A DNA stretch of 64,000 nt from Methyloceanibacter methanicus. GTDB taxonomy: Bacteria > Pseudomonadota > Alphaproteobacteria > Rhizobiales > Methyloligellaceae. Where the stretch lies: NCBI RefSeq assembly GCF_001723285.1, contig NZ_LPWG01000014.1, positions 186,001-250,000 on the forward strand. Direction: 5' to 3'. Of this stretch, positions 54,046-62,659 are shown piece after piece (position 1 is the first letter of the stretch; each line of letters begins with the position of its first letter). Below the pieces are notes generated by a model. It searched no databases, was not told the DNA's origin, and saw nothing but the letters and a program-made list of their open reading frames with translations. A program made the translations under genes and the position numbers.

Positions 54046-55392
54046 GGCCGGCGGCGCGATCGCTCCGGCGTTCAAGAGAGCGCTTCCGGACGCCTCCGCC
54101 GCGGTCATTACCGGAGTAAGGCTTCTTGGCGCCGGCGCGGCTTCGTCGCGCAGCTTCTGCTTGCACGTTTGCTCGGCGCCTCCGAACTCGGCCTGTTCTA
54201 CGCGGTCACCAGTCTCGTCGCGGTCGCTGGTTTGATCGTCGTCCAGGGCTATCCGGTCATCATGATCCGCTTCGCCGCCCGCTACCGGGCTGCGATCCCG
54301 AAATTTCTCGCCTTCCTGCGCGGCTCAGCGCGTCAGAGCGCGCTGGCCGTGTTGCTCGCCTGTGCTGCGCTCGTGCTCGCCGCGCTTCTGTATCCGTTCG
54401 AGCACACGGAGACGCGCTGGGCGCTCCTCGTGGGCGCGGCCATGCTGCCATTCGTGGCGCTCATCAACATGACGTCGGCGATTGCCGCCGCGGCCCGCCG
54501 GTTCGCCGTTAGCTACATCCCGGAAGTCTTCGTGCGGCCGTTGCTGTTTCTGGCCGCCATCGTGCTGCTTGCCGGGACGGGCGCCACGGACTCCGCGATG
54601 GTCTTCCTGGTCGTCTTCGCCGCGATCACCGCCGGTGTCGCACTTGTCCAGACCCGTTTGGTCTGGCCGCTCGTTCCGAAGGGACAGCCCGCGGCCGTCC
54701 CTCCGCGGTTGTCGCGCCGCTGGCGGGGCGAGGCCCATATGGCCATAGTCGTGGCGCTGTTCATGACGGCCTTCGCCGACGTGGCCATCGTCCTGTCCTC
54801 GCCGCTCATGAACCAGGCCGACATCGCGGTGTTCGGCCTGTGCTTGAAGCTCTCCTTCCTGGTGGGCTTCATCGTCCAGATCGCCCACCACGTGGCCTCG
54901 CCCGATCTCGCGGACGCCCGCAACGCGCGCGATGGGGAGGCGCTTCAGCAGGCTCTGCGCAGGGCCGTGTTCCTGCCCGCGCTCGCAACGCTCGCCGTCA
55001 TGCTGGCGGCGGTGTTCTTTGGCGACGCCATCCTGTCACTGTTCGGGCCAGACTTCGCGCGCGGCGGTCCCGTCCTCGCCGTTCTCATCGGCGCGCAGGT
55101 GCTCATGGCCTTGGCGGGTCCGAGCGTGACCATGATGACGCTGTCGGGCGCGCAACGGGACAATGCGGGTCTGTGCGGCATCGCGCTGTGTGCGCTCGCC
55201 ATCGCCGACTTCCTGTTGATCCCCGCACTCGGTGCATTCGGAGCGGCGCTGGCCGTCCTTGCCGCCATTGCGATCTGGCAGGTCGCCGTGCTCGTCACGC
55301 TGCGGCGGCGCGGCGAAGTCAGAACCGATTGTCTTGCCCTTCTACAGGCCGCGTTTGTCTCGCGCCTGGGCGGCGGCACCGGCAGGCGGTAG
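54038..55392 (+). CDS. Wzx/MurJ-like polysaccharide flippase, frame broken
   Basis: About 450 residues and 12 or more hydrophobic helices. It begins MGKAGGAIAPAFKRALPDAS (start inside the methyltransferase gene), then breaks near 54137 and continues with GFVAQLLLARLLGASELGLF; one base is missing. The first helix GVRLLGAGARGFVAQLLLAR with the ASELGLF motif is characteristic of MATE/Wzx-like membrane proteins that flip lipid-linked sugars. The cargo is unknown. Confidence 0.75.
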
Positions 55393-56382
55393 CGCCATCC
55401 GTCCCAGCGCGGCGTGATGGGGGCTCGCGAGCCAGAGCGTGCCAGTTGCGTCGCCGGCGTCATGGGATTGGGCGACGCCGGTGACGAACGAGAACCGGCG
55501 GTGCTTCATCTTGATATTGTGGACCAGCCGTCCGTCGAGATCGTAGGCCTGCACCCAGACGACGCGCCGCGGCCGTGGCCGGAGCGCCGGTGGCATCCTC
55601 AGCGCGAGGGCCCGTAAGACCGGCGGCCGGGGCAGCAGGAAATCGAGGAGGCCCATGCGCGGCGCGGGCAGGGCTACCCAGAGGAGTCCCGCCTCCGACA
55701 GGCTCATATTGTCCGGGAAGCCAGGCATCCCCGTGACGAAGTCGGACCAGTTCCCGGCGTCCAGGCCCTTGAGCTGGAACTTGCGGATCCGGTAGGCGAG
55801 CGTCTCGGCGACGAGGACAAACGACTCGTCCGGCGCGAGCGCGAGCCCGTTCGCGAAGGCGAGGCCCCGGGCCAGCACGGTGACGTCGCCGCCGGGGCCG
55901 AGGCGCACCAGGCGGCCCGAGGTCGCGTGCGCAATCGTATCCGCATCGTAGTCGTCCCAGGTCGCGGTGTCGGACGAGGTGGTGAAATAGAGCGTCCCGT
56001 CGTCGCAGAGCACGGCGTTGCTGCAAAAGCGCAAGGGCGCGCCTTCGATCTCGTCCACCACGACCGTGATCCGTCCGCTCGCGGGATCGAGGCGCAACAG
56101 ACCCTTGTCGTGGTCGCAAACCAGCAGGCTCCCGTCCGGGCAGGCCTCGATGCCGAGGGGCCGCCCGCCCGTGTTGCCGAGCACCGTGGCGCCTTCGCGC
56201 CCGAGGCGCACCACGTCCCCATTGCCAAGTCCCGTGACCACGGAGCCCGAGGGTTCGATCAGCGCGTCCTCGCCGCCGGGGCCGGGGAGCGCGTGCAGCG
56301 CGAGCGGCAGTGCGACCGCGCGGTCGCGCGATCTGGGAGGCGGGCGCCAGCGGACGGGGCGGTGTACTCGCTGCGGACACAT
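55342..56382 (-). CDS. SMP-30/strictosidine-synthase-like beta-propeller protein
   Basis: 346 residues. The propeller has segments PLGIEACPDGSLLVCDHDKG, RFCSNAVLCDDGTLYFTTSS, FANGLALAPDESFVLVAET and FPDNMSLSEAGLLWVALPAP, which match the strictosidine-synthase-like/SMP-30 group of lactonase-type hydrolases. The start is uncertain; ATG 56382 is chosen, and a missing N-terminal membrane anchor is possible. The end overlaps the convergent flippase gene by about 50 bp. Confidence 0.7.
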   Translation of the reverse strand: MCPQRVHRPVRWRPPPRSRDRAVALPLALHALPGPGGEDALIEPSGSVVTGLGNGDVVRLGREGATVLGNTGGRPLGIEACPDGSLLVCDHDKGLLRLDPASGRITVVVDEIEGAPLRFCSNAVLCDDGTLYFTTSSDTATWDDYDADTIAHATSGRLVRLGPGGDVTVLARGLAFANGLALAPDESFVLVAETLAYRIRKFQLKGLDAGNWSDFVTGMPGFPDNMSLSEAGLLWVALPAPRMGLLDFLLPRPPVLRALALRMPPALRPRPRRVVWVQAYDLDGRLVHNIKMKHRRFSFVTGVAQSHDAGDATGTLWLASPHHAALGRMALPPAGAAAQARDKRGL

Positions 56383-56452
56383 GCCTTGCGATGCCACGTC
56401 CGGCGCGCCGGGGAAAGGGCGCACCAATGGAGGGCCGTCGAGGAACCTGGCC

Positions 56453-57289
56453 TCAGTCCGCCAGCGGTCCGGGAACCAGCTCCCGGTAGGCGCGCCAGCT
56501 TGCAAGGCCCAGCCACGGGAACACGATCGTCAGCGCCAGAAAGCCCGTTGCCGCGCTGGCGAGCGTCAGGACCCCGAGGATCGCGGCCCAAAGGAGCATC
56601 GGCCAGAAATTCTCAGCCACCGCGCGCACGCTGGTGGCGATGGCGGCGAAGACACCCGTATGCCGGTCGAGCAGCATCGGGGCCGCCACGACCACCCCGC
56701 AATAGGTGAGGAAGGCGATCAGGCCGCCGGCCACCGTGCCCGTCACGAGCATGGTGTTGCCGTCCGACGTGTGGAGGGCGAAGTCGACGAAGTCGTCGAC
56801 CGTCCGGTGCAGCTGATAGGTGGAGAGCCCGTAGACGATCTGCGCGATCCGCCCCCAGAGGAGGTAGATCAGCAGCAGGAACAGGCCGAGATAGGCGAGG
56901 TCGCCGCGCACGGCGTCGCGGACATAGAGCATCTCCCCCAGCGTCGGTGTCTGCCCGTGTTCGATCTGGCGCCCGGCCTCGTAGAGCCCCATGGCGATCA
57001 TGGGCGCGACGAACACGAAGCCGCAGGTGAGCGCCAGGGCCCAGAATTCCGCGTCCGAGGCGATCAGCGCATAGGAGATTCCAAGGCTCACCAGCGCAAG
57101 AAGGAAGCCGTAGACGAGGCACGGCACGGGCGCTTTCCAAAGGTCGCGCCAGCCGCCCGCCAGCCACCGGAACGGCGCCTTCAGGTCCACAGTGGCGACG
57201 TCGGGCAATCCTCCTGAACTATCCAATTCGTTCTCCCAATATCGGTCGCGGGTGTCGCCCGCGGCATCTTTCGCAATGAATTCAAGCAA
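56453..57289 (-). CDS. DUF2189 membrane protein
   Basis: 278 residues with about six helices. The N-terminal PFRWLAGGWRDLWKAPVPCL and the central GQTPTLGEMLYVRDAVRGDL are typical of the DUF2189 family of alphaproteobacteria. Function is unknown. The start is a TTG and remains uncertain. Confidence 0.75.
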   Translation of the reverse strand: MLEFIAKDAAGDTRDRYWENELDSSGGLPDVATVDLKAPFRWLAGGWRDLWKAPVPCLVYGFLLALVSLGISYALIASDAEFWALALTCGFVFVAPMIAMGLYEAGRQIEHGQTPTLGEMLYVRDAVRGDLAYLGLFLLLIYLLWGRIAQIVYGLSTYQLHRTVDDFVDFALHTSDGNTMLVTGTVAGGLIAFLTYCGVVVAAPMLLDRHTGVFAAIATSVRAVAENFWPMLLWAAILGVLTLASAATGFLALTIVFPWLGLASWRAYRELVPGPLAD

Positions 57290-57343
57290 AGGGCATCACA
57301 AGAAGAAATGAAGCAGAAATGGCGGGGACTTGTCACCCAAGCG

Positions 57344-58168
57344 TCACCCGTAGCGGCCAGAGACGAAATCGGAGCAGCGAATGGTTTTCGGCCGGACGAA
57401 GATGTCCTTCGTGTCGCCAACCTCCACAAGAGTGCCGAGGTGAAAGAACGCGGCGCGCTGCGAGATTCGCGCAGCCTGCTGCATGTTGTGGGTGACGATG
57501 ACGATTGTGTAGTCCTTGCAGAGCTCATCCACCAGATTTTCGATCAGGGCCGTCGCGCCGGGATCGAGCGCCGAACACGGCTCGTCCATGAGGAGCACTT
57601 CGGGCTCGGTGGCGATGGCGCGGGCGATGCACAGGCGCTGTTGCTGGCCCCCGGACAGATCCGTGCCGGGCGAGCGCAAACGGTCCTTCACCTCGTCCCA
57701 CATGCCGACGGCGTGGAGGCACTTCTCCATGAGTTCGTCGCCTTCCCGCCGGTTGGTCACGAGGCCCTTGATTTTGGCCCCATAGATGACGTTCGTGCGG
57801 ATCGACCAGGGAAACGGATTGGGCTTCTGCGCGATCCAGCCGAAACGGCGGCGCAAGAGCGGCGGGTCGATCTCGGGGCGGTAAATGTCCTCGCCGTCCA
57901 GAAGGATCCGACCCTCCATGCGTACATTCGGGATGATGTCGTTGCTCCGGTTGAGGCAGCGCAGCAGCGTGGTCTTGCCGCAACCGGACGGGCCGATCAG
58001 CGCCGTGACCTCGTTGCGGTAGATGTCGAGCGAAACGTCTTTCAAGGCATGCTTGTCGCCGTACCAGAAATCCACGTGCTCGACGCGCATCTTGGCGGGA
58101 TGCGCGTCATTGTGATTGGGCGTCGGACCCAGATGGGCCAGCAACTGCGTGGTGGCGGGTTCGAGCAT
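57344..58168 (-). CDS. pstB: Phosphate ABC transporter, ATPase PstB
   Basis: 274 residues from [14 protein letters not shown]. Walker [10 protein letters not shown], the PstB-specific [12 protein letters not shown] and [10 protein letters not shown], signature [14 protein letters not shown], and Walker [13 protein letters not shown] are all present. It would energise phosphate import, but no pstS, pstC, pstA or phoU is adjacent, so it is a lone copy. It might pair with a permease elsewhere. Confidence 0.9.
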   Translation of the reverse strand: MLEPATTQLLAHLGPTPNHNDAHPAKMRVEHVDFWYGDKHALKDVSLDIYRNEVTALIGPSGCGKTTLLRCLNRSNDIIPNVRMEGRILLDGEDIYRPEIDPPLLRRRFGWIAQKPNPFPWSIRTNVIYGAKIKGLVTNRREGDELMEKCLHAVGMWDEVKDRLRSPGTDLSGGQQQRLCIARAIATEPEVLLMDEPCSALDPGATALIENLVDELCKDYTIVIVTHNMQQAARISQRAAFFHLGTLVEVGDTKDIFVRPKTIRCSDFVSGRYG

Positions 58169-58272
58169 GTCGATCTCATCCTCAAGACAAAGGACGTATG
58201 CGGCATTGCGGCACATCAAGGGCCGGACGCCGTCCGGGGAAATTTTCCGCACTTCCCTGCCTGCGGGCGGCC

Positions 58273-58613
58273 CTAAAAGGTTTCGGGCTGGCCGCCCGGG
58301 CCCGCCGTGAAGTCGGTCCGCTTGGACGTGTTCCTATTGGGCTTGGTCTTGGCCAGGACTTTCTGCATCTGTTTGGGCAGGTAAGGCTCGGCGCGATTGA
58401 GCTGCGCATCGAGTCCGCCGTTCCGCCGGCGCAAGAGCCGGGCGTGGGCCGCGACGGTCGGGCTGCTGGCGATCAGCAGCGTCAGTCCGACAACCATCAG
58501 GATCAGACCCGTGGGGATGGCAGCCACACCGTGGCGACGCCCGCGGCCATGCAGACCCCGCCGGTGATCTTCGTGATGAGTTTGCTCAGGCCCGAGCCAG
58601 TCCTGCCGCGCAT
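58273..58613 (-). CDS. Small membrane protein, frame broken
   Basis: Begins [20 protein letters not shown], with a hydrophobic hairpin [13 protein letters not shown] then [20 protein letters not shown] after one missing base near 58521, and a basic cytoplasmic tail ending GGQPETF. The two-helix layout recalls PGPGW-type small membrane proteins, but no family is firmly recognised. Confidence 0.55.
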
Positions 58614-58696
58614 CCATCCTGCGTAGTGTTTACGCGTGACAGTACTATGGCGCGGCGACGGCGCAGTGAGGCCGATCCCCGGCATCGCACTGGCGG

Positions 58697-59173
58697 TCAG
58701 TTTGGCTCCTCGTCCTCTCCGTTTCGCTCTAGTTTGTCCAGGAGTGCCGCCATGACCCGGCGCGTGGTTTCGATGTCCTTCACGCGAAGCCCGTCCGAAA
58801 GCGCGTTGATCCAGGGCGCCTGCAGCCGCATGGCCGCCTCGAATGTCCGCCGGCCCTTCTCGGTCAGAACGACCAGTTGCGCCCGCTTGTGATGCGGGTT
58901 CGGTTCGAAAGCGACCAAGCCCTCTTTCTCCAGATCGTTGACGATCCGCTGCACGTTCTGGCGGTTGGCGCCCATGTCCCGGGCAAGCCACGCGACCGGC
59001 TGCGGCCGCGCCGCGGCGACGACGGTCCCGAGCACCTGCCAGCGTGCACTTGTCAGGCCAAGATCGGCGATCAGCCGGTCACCAGCCGCGAGCACCCGGT
59101 TGTTGAGGGTGAAGAGGTCCAGGACGAGGTCCGTCAAGGCGGCTCCGGCGGGCGTTCGCGCGAAATCCTTCAT
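58697..59173 (-). CDS. MarR-family transcription regulator
   Basis: 158 residues, start MKDFARTPAGAALTDLVLDL. The winged helix core (RLIADLGLTSARWQVLGTVV, LARDMGANRQNVQRIVNDLE, KEGLVAFEPNPHHKRAQLVV then LTEKGRRTFE) is typical of MarR. It is divergent from the monooxygenase operon, with two inverted repeats in the 100-bp gap, so it probably represses itself and that operon. Confidence 0.9.
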   Translation of the reverse strand: MKDFARTPAGAALTDLVLDLFTLNNRVLAAGDRLIADLGLTSARWQVLGTVVAAARPQPVAWLARDMGANRQNVQRIVNDLEKEGLVAFEPNPHHKRAQLVVLTEKGRRTFEAAMRLQAPWINALSDGLRVKDIETTRRVMAALLDKLERNGEDEEPN

Positions 59174-59193
59174 TGTGTCACCATGAGTTCGTA

Positions 59194-59211
59194 TTGACAT
59201 CATCATGTCAA
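59194..59211. promoter_or_regulatory. MarR-type operator TTGACAT-N4-ATGTCAA
   Basis: A perfect 7-bp inverted repeat with a 4-bp centre in the gap between the MarR gene and the monooxygenase gene. Confidence 0.75.
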
Positions 59212-59230
59212 AACACTATGTGATGTATTG

Positions 59231-59243
59231 TGTCATGTTGACA
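59231..59243. promoter_or_regulatory. Second MarR-type operator TGTCA-TGT-TGACA
   Basis: A 5-bp inverted repeat with a 3-bp centre, 20 bp after the first operator and 30 bp before the monooxygenase start. It has the same TGACA core. Confidence 0.65.
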
Positions 59244-59272
59244 TCATATAACCAAATTGAACGGAGCCCGCC

Positions 59273-59641
59273 ATGTCTTTCCTGCGCCCCCTCGACCCGG
59301 CCTTTCCCATCGACCGGCAGCTCGCGATCGAGGCCTCTCCCGTTGTGCTGGTGAACGTCTTCACGCTCGAAAAGGCGGACGAAGAGGCGTTTCTGACGGC
59401 GTGGCAGGAGGATGCGAACTTCATGAAGCGGCAGCCGGGCTTTATATCCACCCAGCTCCACCGCGCGATCGGCGACAGCCCCGCCTACCTGAACTATGCG
59501 GTCTGGGAGTCCACGGCCGCGTTCCGGGCCGCGTTCGAGAATCCGGACTTCGTCGCGACCCATGCGGCCTATCCAAAATCCGCCGTCGCCGCCCCGCACC
59601 TGTTCCAGAAGGTCGGGGTGGCCGGGATCTGCGTCGCCTAG
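59273..59641 (+). CDS. Antibiotic biosynthesis monooxygenase (ABM) domain protein
   Basis: 122 residues with the ABM fold pattern: VVLVNVFTLEKADEEAFLTA, PGFISTQLHRAIGDSPAYLN and YAVWESTAAFRAAFENPDF. The family includes small cofactor-free oxygenases and haem-degrading enzymes. The substrate is unknown. It is the first gene of a two-gene unit under the MarR regulator. A GGAG lies before the ATG. Confidence 0.83.
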   Translation: MSFLRPLDPAFPIDRQLAIEASPVVLVNVFTLEKADEEAFLTAWQEDANFMKRQPGFISTQLHRAIGDSPAYLNYAVWESTAAFRAAFENPDFVATHAAYPKSAVAAPHLFQKVGVAGICVA

Positions 59642-59673
59642 CGGCCGCGAACGCGCACGAACGGAGAGTGACG

Positions 59674-60120
59674 ATGCTCAAGATCCTTCATCCCGTGGCG
59701 GGCGCGGTCGCGCTCCTGACGATTGCGACCTTCTGGCTCTCGACGGCCTTCAGCGAGCTCTTCGGGTCCGAAGCGGCCGTGACCGCCGTCAAGACGGCCA
59801 TCCCGTGGGGCTTCCTCCTGCTGATTCCGGCCCTTGCCGCTGCGGGAGGATCGGGCTTTGCCTTGGCGCATGGGCGCCGGGCCGGGTTGATCGGCCGGAA
59901 GATCAAACGCATGCCGCTCATTGCGGCGAACGGCATCCTGGTCTTGATCCCGGCGGCCCTCTTTCTCGCCTCCAAGGCACGCGCCGGACAGTTCGATGCC
60001 GCCTTCTATCTGGTGCAAACGGTCGAACTCGTTGCCGGCGCGATGAACATCACGCTGCTCGGCCTCAATATGCGCGACGGTCTCAGGATTGCGGGGCGGT
60101 TGCGCCCCCGGCCCGCGTGA
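59674..60120 (+). CDS. Four-helix membrane protein of the MarR-controlled operon
   Basis: 148 residues, start MLKILHPVAGAVALLTIATF, with four hydrophobic helices (third near MPLIAANGILVLIPAALFLA). No family is recognised for certain; it resembles small haem or quinone-linked membrane proteins. It follows the monooxygenase gene by 33 bp with GGAGAG before the ATG, so it is part of the same operon. Confidence 0.65.
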   Translation: MLKILHPVAGAVALLTIATFWLSTAFSELFGSEAAVTAVKTAIPWGFLLLIPALAAAGGSGFALAHGRRAGLIGRKIKRMPLIAANGILVLIPAALFLASKARAGQFDAAFYLVQTVELVAGAMNITLLGLNMRDGLRIAGRLRPRPA

Positions 60121-60265
60121 CGCAGGCCCCCCGCATGCCGTCCCTTTGGCGGCGCCGCGCACCGGCGGGCTGTTTTGGTTCCCCTTTCGTTCCAAACAGT
60201 GGATAGTGGTGAAGACTGCGAATCGCGCCGCGCCTTGGCGCGCCTGAAGCCCCACTGTCACGGAA

Positions 60266-62194
60266 ATGAAGTTCTCCGATTCGTTCTTGGATGAGGTCCG
60301 TGCCCGGCTCCCCGTGAGCCAGGTCGTGTCGCGCCGCGTGCAGCTCAAGCGGGCGGGGCGCGAATGGAAGGGCTTGTCTCCCTTCAACAAGGAGAAGACC
60401 CCGTCCTTCACCGTGAACGATCAGAAGGGCTTTTATCATTGCTTCTCCTCAGGGCGGCATGGCGACATCTTCCGCTTCGTCATGGAAACCGAGGGCTTGA
60501 GCTTCCCCGAAGCCGTCGAGCGGCTGGCGGGCGAGGCGGGCGTGCCCATGCCGGCGCCCGATCCTCAATACGAGCGGACGGTGAAGGAACGGCTCGGGCT
60601 CATGGACGCGCTCGAGGCCGCCGCCAAACTGTTCGAGGAGGCCTTGCGCTCGGGCGCGGGGCGCGAAGCGCTTGGCTATGCGGAAGGGCGGGGGCTGAGC
60701 CGCGAGACCATCGCGGAATTCCGCATCGGCTATGCCCCGGGCGGCCGCGACGCGCTCAAGACCGCGCTCCTGAAGAAGGGCTTCACCGAGCCGCAGCTTC
60801 TGGACGCAGGCCTCATCATCAAGCCGGACGACGGGCGGCCGACTTATGACCGCTTCCGCAACCGGCTGACGATCCCCATCCTCGATGCGAAGTCGCGGGT
60901 CATCGCCTTCGGCGCCCGCGCGCTCTCCCCCGACGCGCAGCCGAAATATCTGAACTCGCCCGAGACGCGACTCTTCGACAAGGGCTCGATGGTGTTCAAC
61001 TTCGCCCGCGCGCGGGCCTCCGCCTTCGACAAGGGCGAACTGATCGTCACGGAAGGCTATATGGACGTGATCGCGCTCCATCAGGCGGGGTTCAAGAACG
61101 CAGTCGCCACGCTCGGGACCGCCTTCACCGCGCGCCAGATGGAGCAGCTCTGGCAACTCGCGCCCGAGCCCGTGATTTGCTTCGACGGCGACCGGGCAGG
61201 CGAGGCCGCGGCGGCACGCGCCGTGGACCGCATGCTGCCCGTGCTGCGCGAGGGCCATTCCTTCCGCTTCTCCTTTCTGCCTCAGGGCCAGGACCCGGAC
61301 GATCTCGTCCGCAGCGCTGGCCCGTCGGCCTTTTCGGCCTATCTCAAGAACGCCATGCCGTTGATCGACATGGTCTGGCGGCGCGAGATGCGGGCCGGGG
61401 CCATCGACACGCCCGAGCGCCGCGCGGCGTTCGAGGCCCGGCTCGAGGCGCTGTTGACCGAGATCGAGAACACCCGCGTGCGCGAGCACTACCGCCGCGA
61501 CATCAAGAACCGGCTGTTCGAGCTCTGGCGTCCCCAGCCGCGCGAGCGCAAAGGGGACTGGTCCGGGACCAAGGGCAACCGGTCCGGCAAACGGAACGGA
61601 ACGACGCCGCCCCGCCGCGAAGCGCTGCCGCCGCCGACCGCCTATGGGTTCGGCACCATCGTGACGCTCGCGCTCGTGAACCATCCCTGGCTGCTCGACC
61701 GCTTCGCCGAGGAGATCGCCAGCGTCGAGGTGCCCGACAGGAAGCTGGCTGCGCTGCTCGCCGCGGGCTCGCGGGCGATTTTCGATGAACCGTCGATCAC
61801 CCGCGAGACGTTAATCACGACTTTGCGCGACGGTCCGCACGGGCCGCTGCTCGACAGGCTGTTCTGGGAAAGTGCCTATTCGCGGATGGCCTTCCTGAAG
61901 CCCGAGGCCCCGCGCGAGGAGGTGGAGGATCAGTTCACCGAGATCCTGTATCGCTGGCGGGCGCTGCCCACGCTCACGCGCGAGATCGCCGAGAACGCGG
62001 AAAGCCTTGCGGACATGTCCGAGGCCGAGTTCGAGCGCTTCGCCGTGCTGCAGCAGGAGGTGGCGAGCGTGGGGCTCAAGCAGGACACGGACGATGCGGC
62101 CATGCGCGATGCCAAGCAGCGCTTCGAGGACACGCTCGCGCGCCTGAAAAAATCGCCGCTGTCCAAGGGCCGCCGCCGCGAGAGCCGGGGGTGA
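60266..62194 (+). CDS. dnaG: DNA primase DnaG
   Basis: 642 residues. The N-terminal zinc-finger-like domain reads GLSPFNKEKTPSF and YHCFSSGRHGD: of the usual Cys-His-Cys-Cys ligands only Cys59 remains, a loss I recall as common in the Rhizobiales lineage. The TOPRIM domain has LIVTEGYMDVIALHQAG and the DGD-type metal site in CFDGDRAGEAAA. The C-terminal helicase-binding part is present. It makes RNA primers at the replication fork. It stands just before rpoD, as usual. Confidence 0.95.
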   Translation: MKFSDSFLDEVRARLPVSQVVSRRVQLKRAGREWKGLSPFNKEKTPSFTVNDQKGFYHCFSSGRHGDIFRFVMETEGLSFPEAVERLAGEAGVPMPAPDPQYERTVKERLGLMDALEAAAKLFEEALRSGAGREALGYAEGRGLSRETIAEFRIGYAPGGRDALKTALLKKGFTEPQLLDAGLIIKPDDGRPTYDRFRNRLTIPILDAKSRVIAFGARALSPDAQPKYLNSPETRLFDKGSMVFNFARARASAFDKGELIVTEGYMDVIALHQAGFKNAVATLGTAFTARQMEQLWQLAPEPVICFDGDRAGEAAAARAVDRMLPVLREGHSFRFSFLPQGQDPDDLVRSAGPSAFSAYLKNAMPLIDMVWRREMRAGAIDTPERRAAFEARLEALLTEIENTRVREHYRRDIKNRLFELWRPQPRERKGDWSGTKGNRSGKRNGTTPPRREALPPPTAYGFGTIVTLALVNHPWLLDRFAEEIASVEVPDRKLAALLAAGSRAIFDEPSITRETLITTLRDGPHGPLLDRLFWESAYSRMAFLKPEAPREEVEDQFTEILYRWRALPTLTREIAENAESLADMSEAEFERFAVLQQEVASVGLKQDTDDAAMRDAKQRFEDTLARLKKSPLSKGRRRESRG

Positions 62195-62659
62195 GGCGCT
62201 TTCCGGAGCGGCCTTCCGCCAGACACCTCAGAACCACGAAAAAACCAGCCGGGTGCGCTGTTTGCGCCCTTGACAGGGGGCGCCCCGCTCGCCAAGTCAT
62301 CCTGATAACTCAGATGTCGGTTGCTTGCGAACGTGCGTTTTTTCCGCCGTGCCTGCGTCTTTGAGAAATTCCCGGATTCCCGGGCAAAAATCGGGAAAAT
62401 CCCCGGGGTTGAAAGTTTCCGGGCGGAAAGCGCCGCTCGGCTGTGGCCCATGCTTAATTGACGATTAAGGATGTGCCCGTTAATCGCTTCTGGTCCGTCT
62501 GGAGGGTTAGGCGGAACCAGAGACAACCGAAGAGGCTTTAGCCCTAAGACAGGCCTTTTAGACAGGCACGGCTGAAGCAGACGAGAGCCGAGGCGCATCG
62601 CGCGCTTCCCGTCGACATATTGGCGCCCTTATTTTCGCGCGCGCCCCGGAGTGACATGC
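62195..62659. promoter_or_regulatory. dnaG-rpoD intergenic region
   Basis: 465 bp without a gene. It has several CCCGG/CCGGG words (62370-62420) that can form alternative hairpins and a duplicated AGACAGGC word (62547-62567). It probably carries the rpoD promoter(s). Confidence 0.45.
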
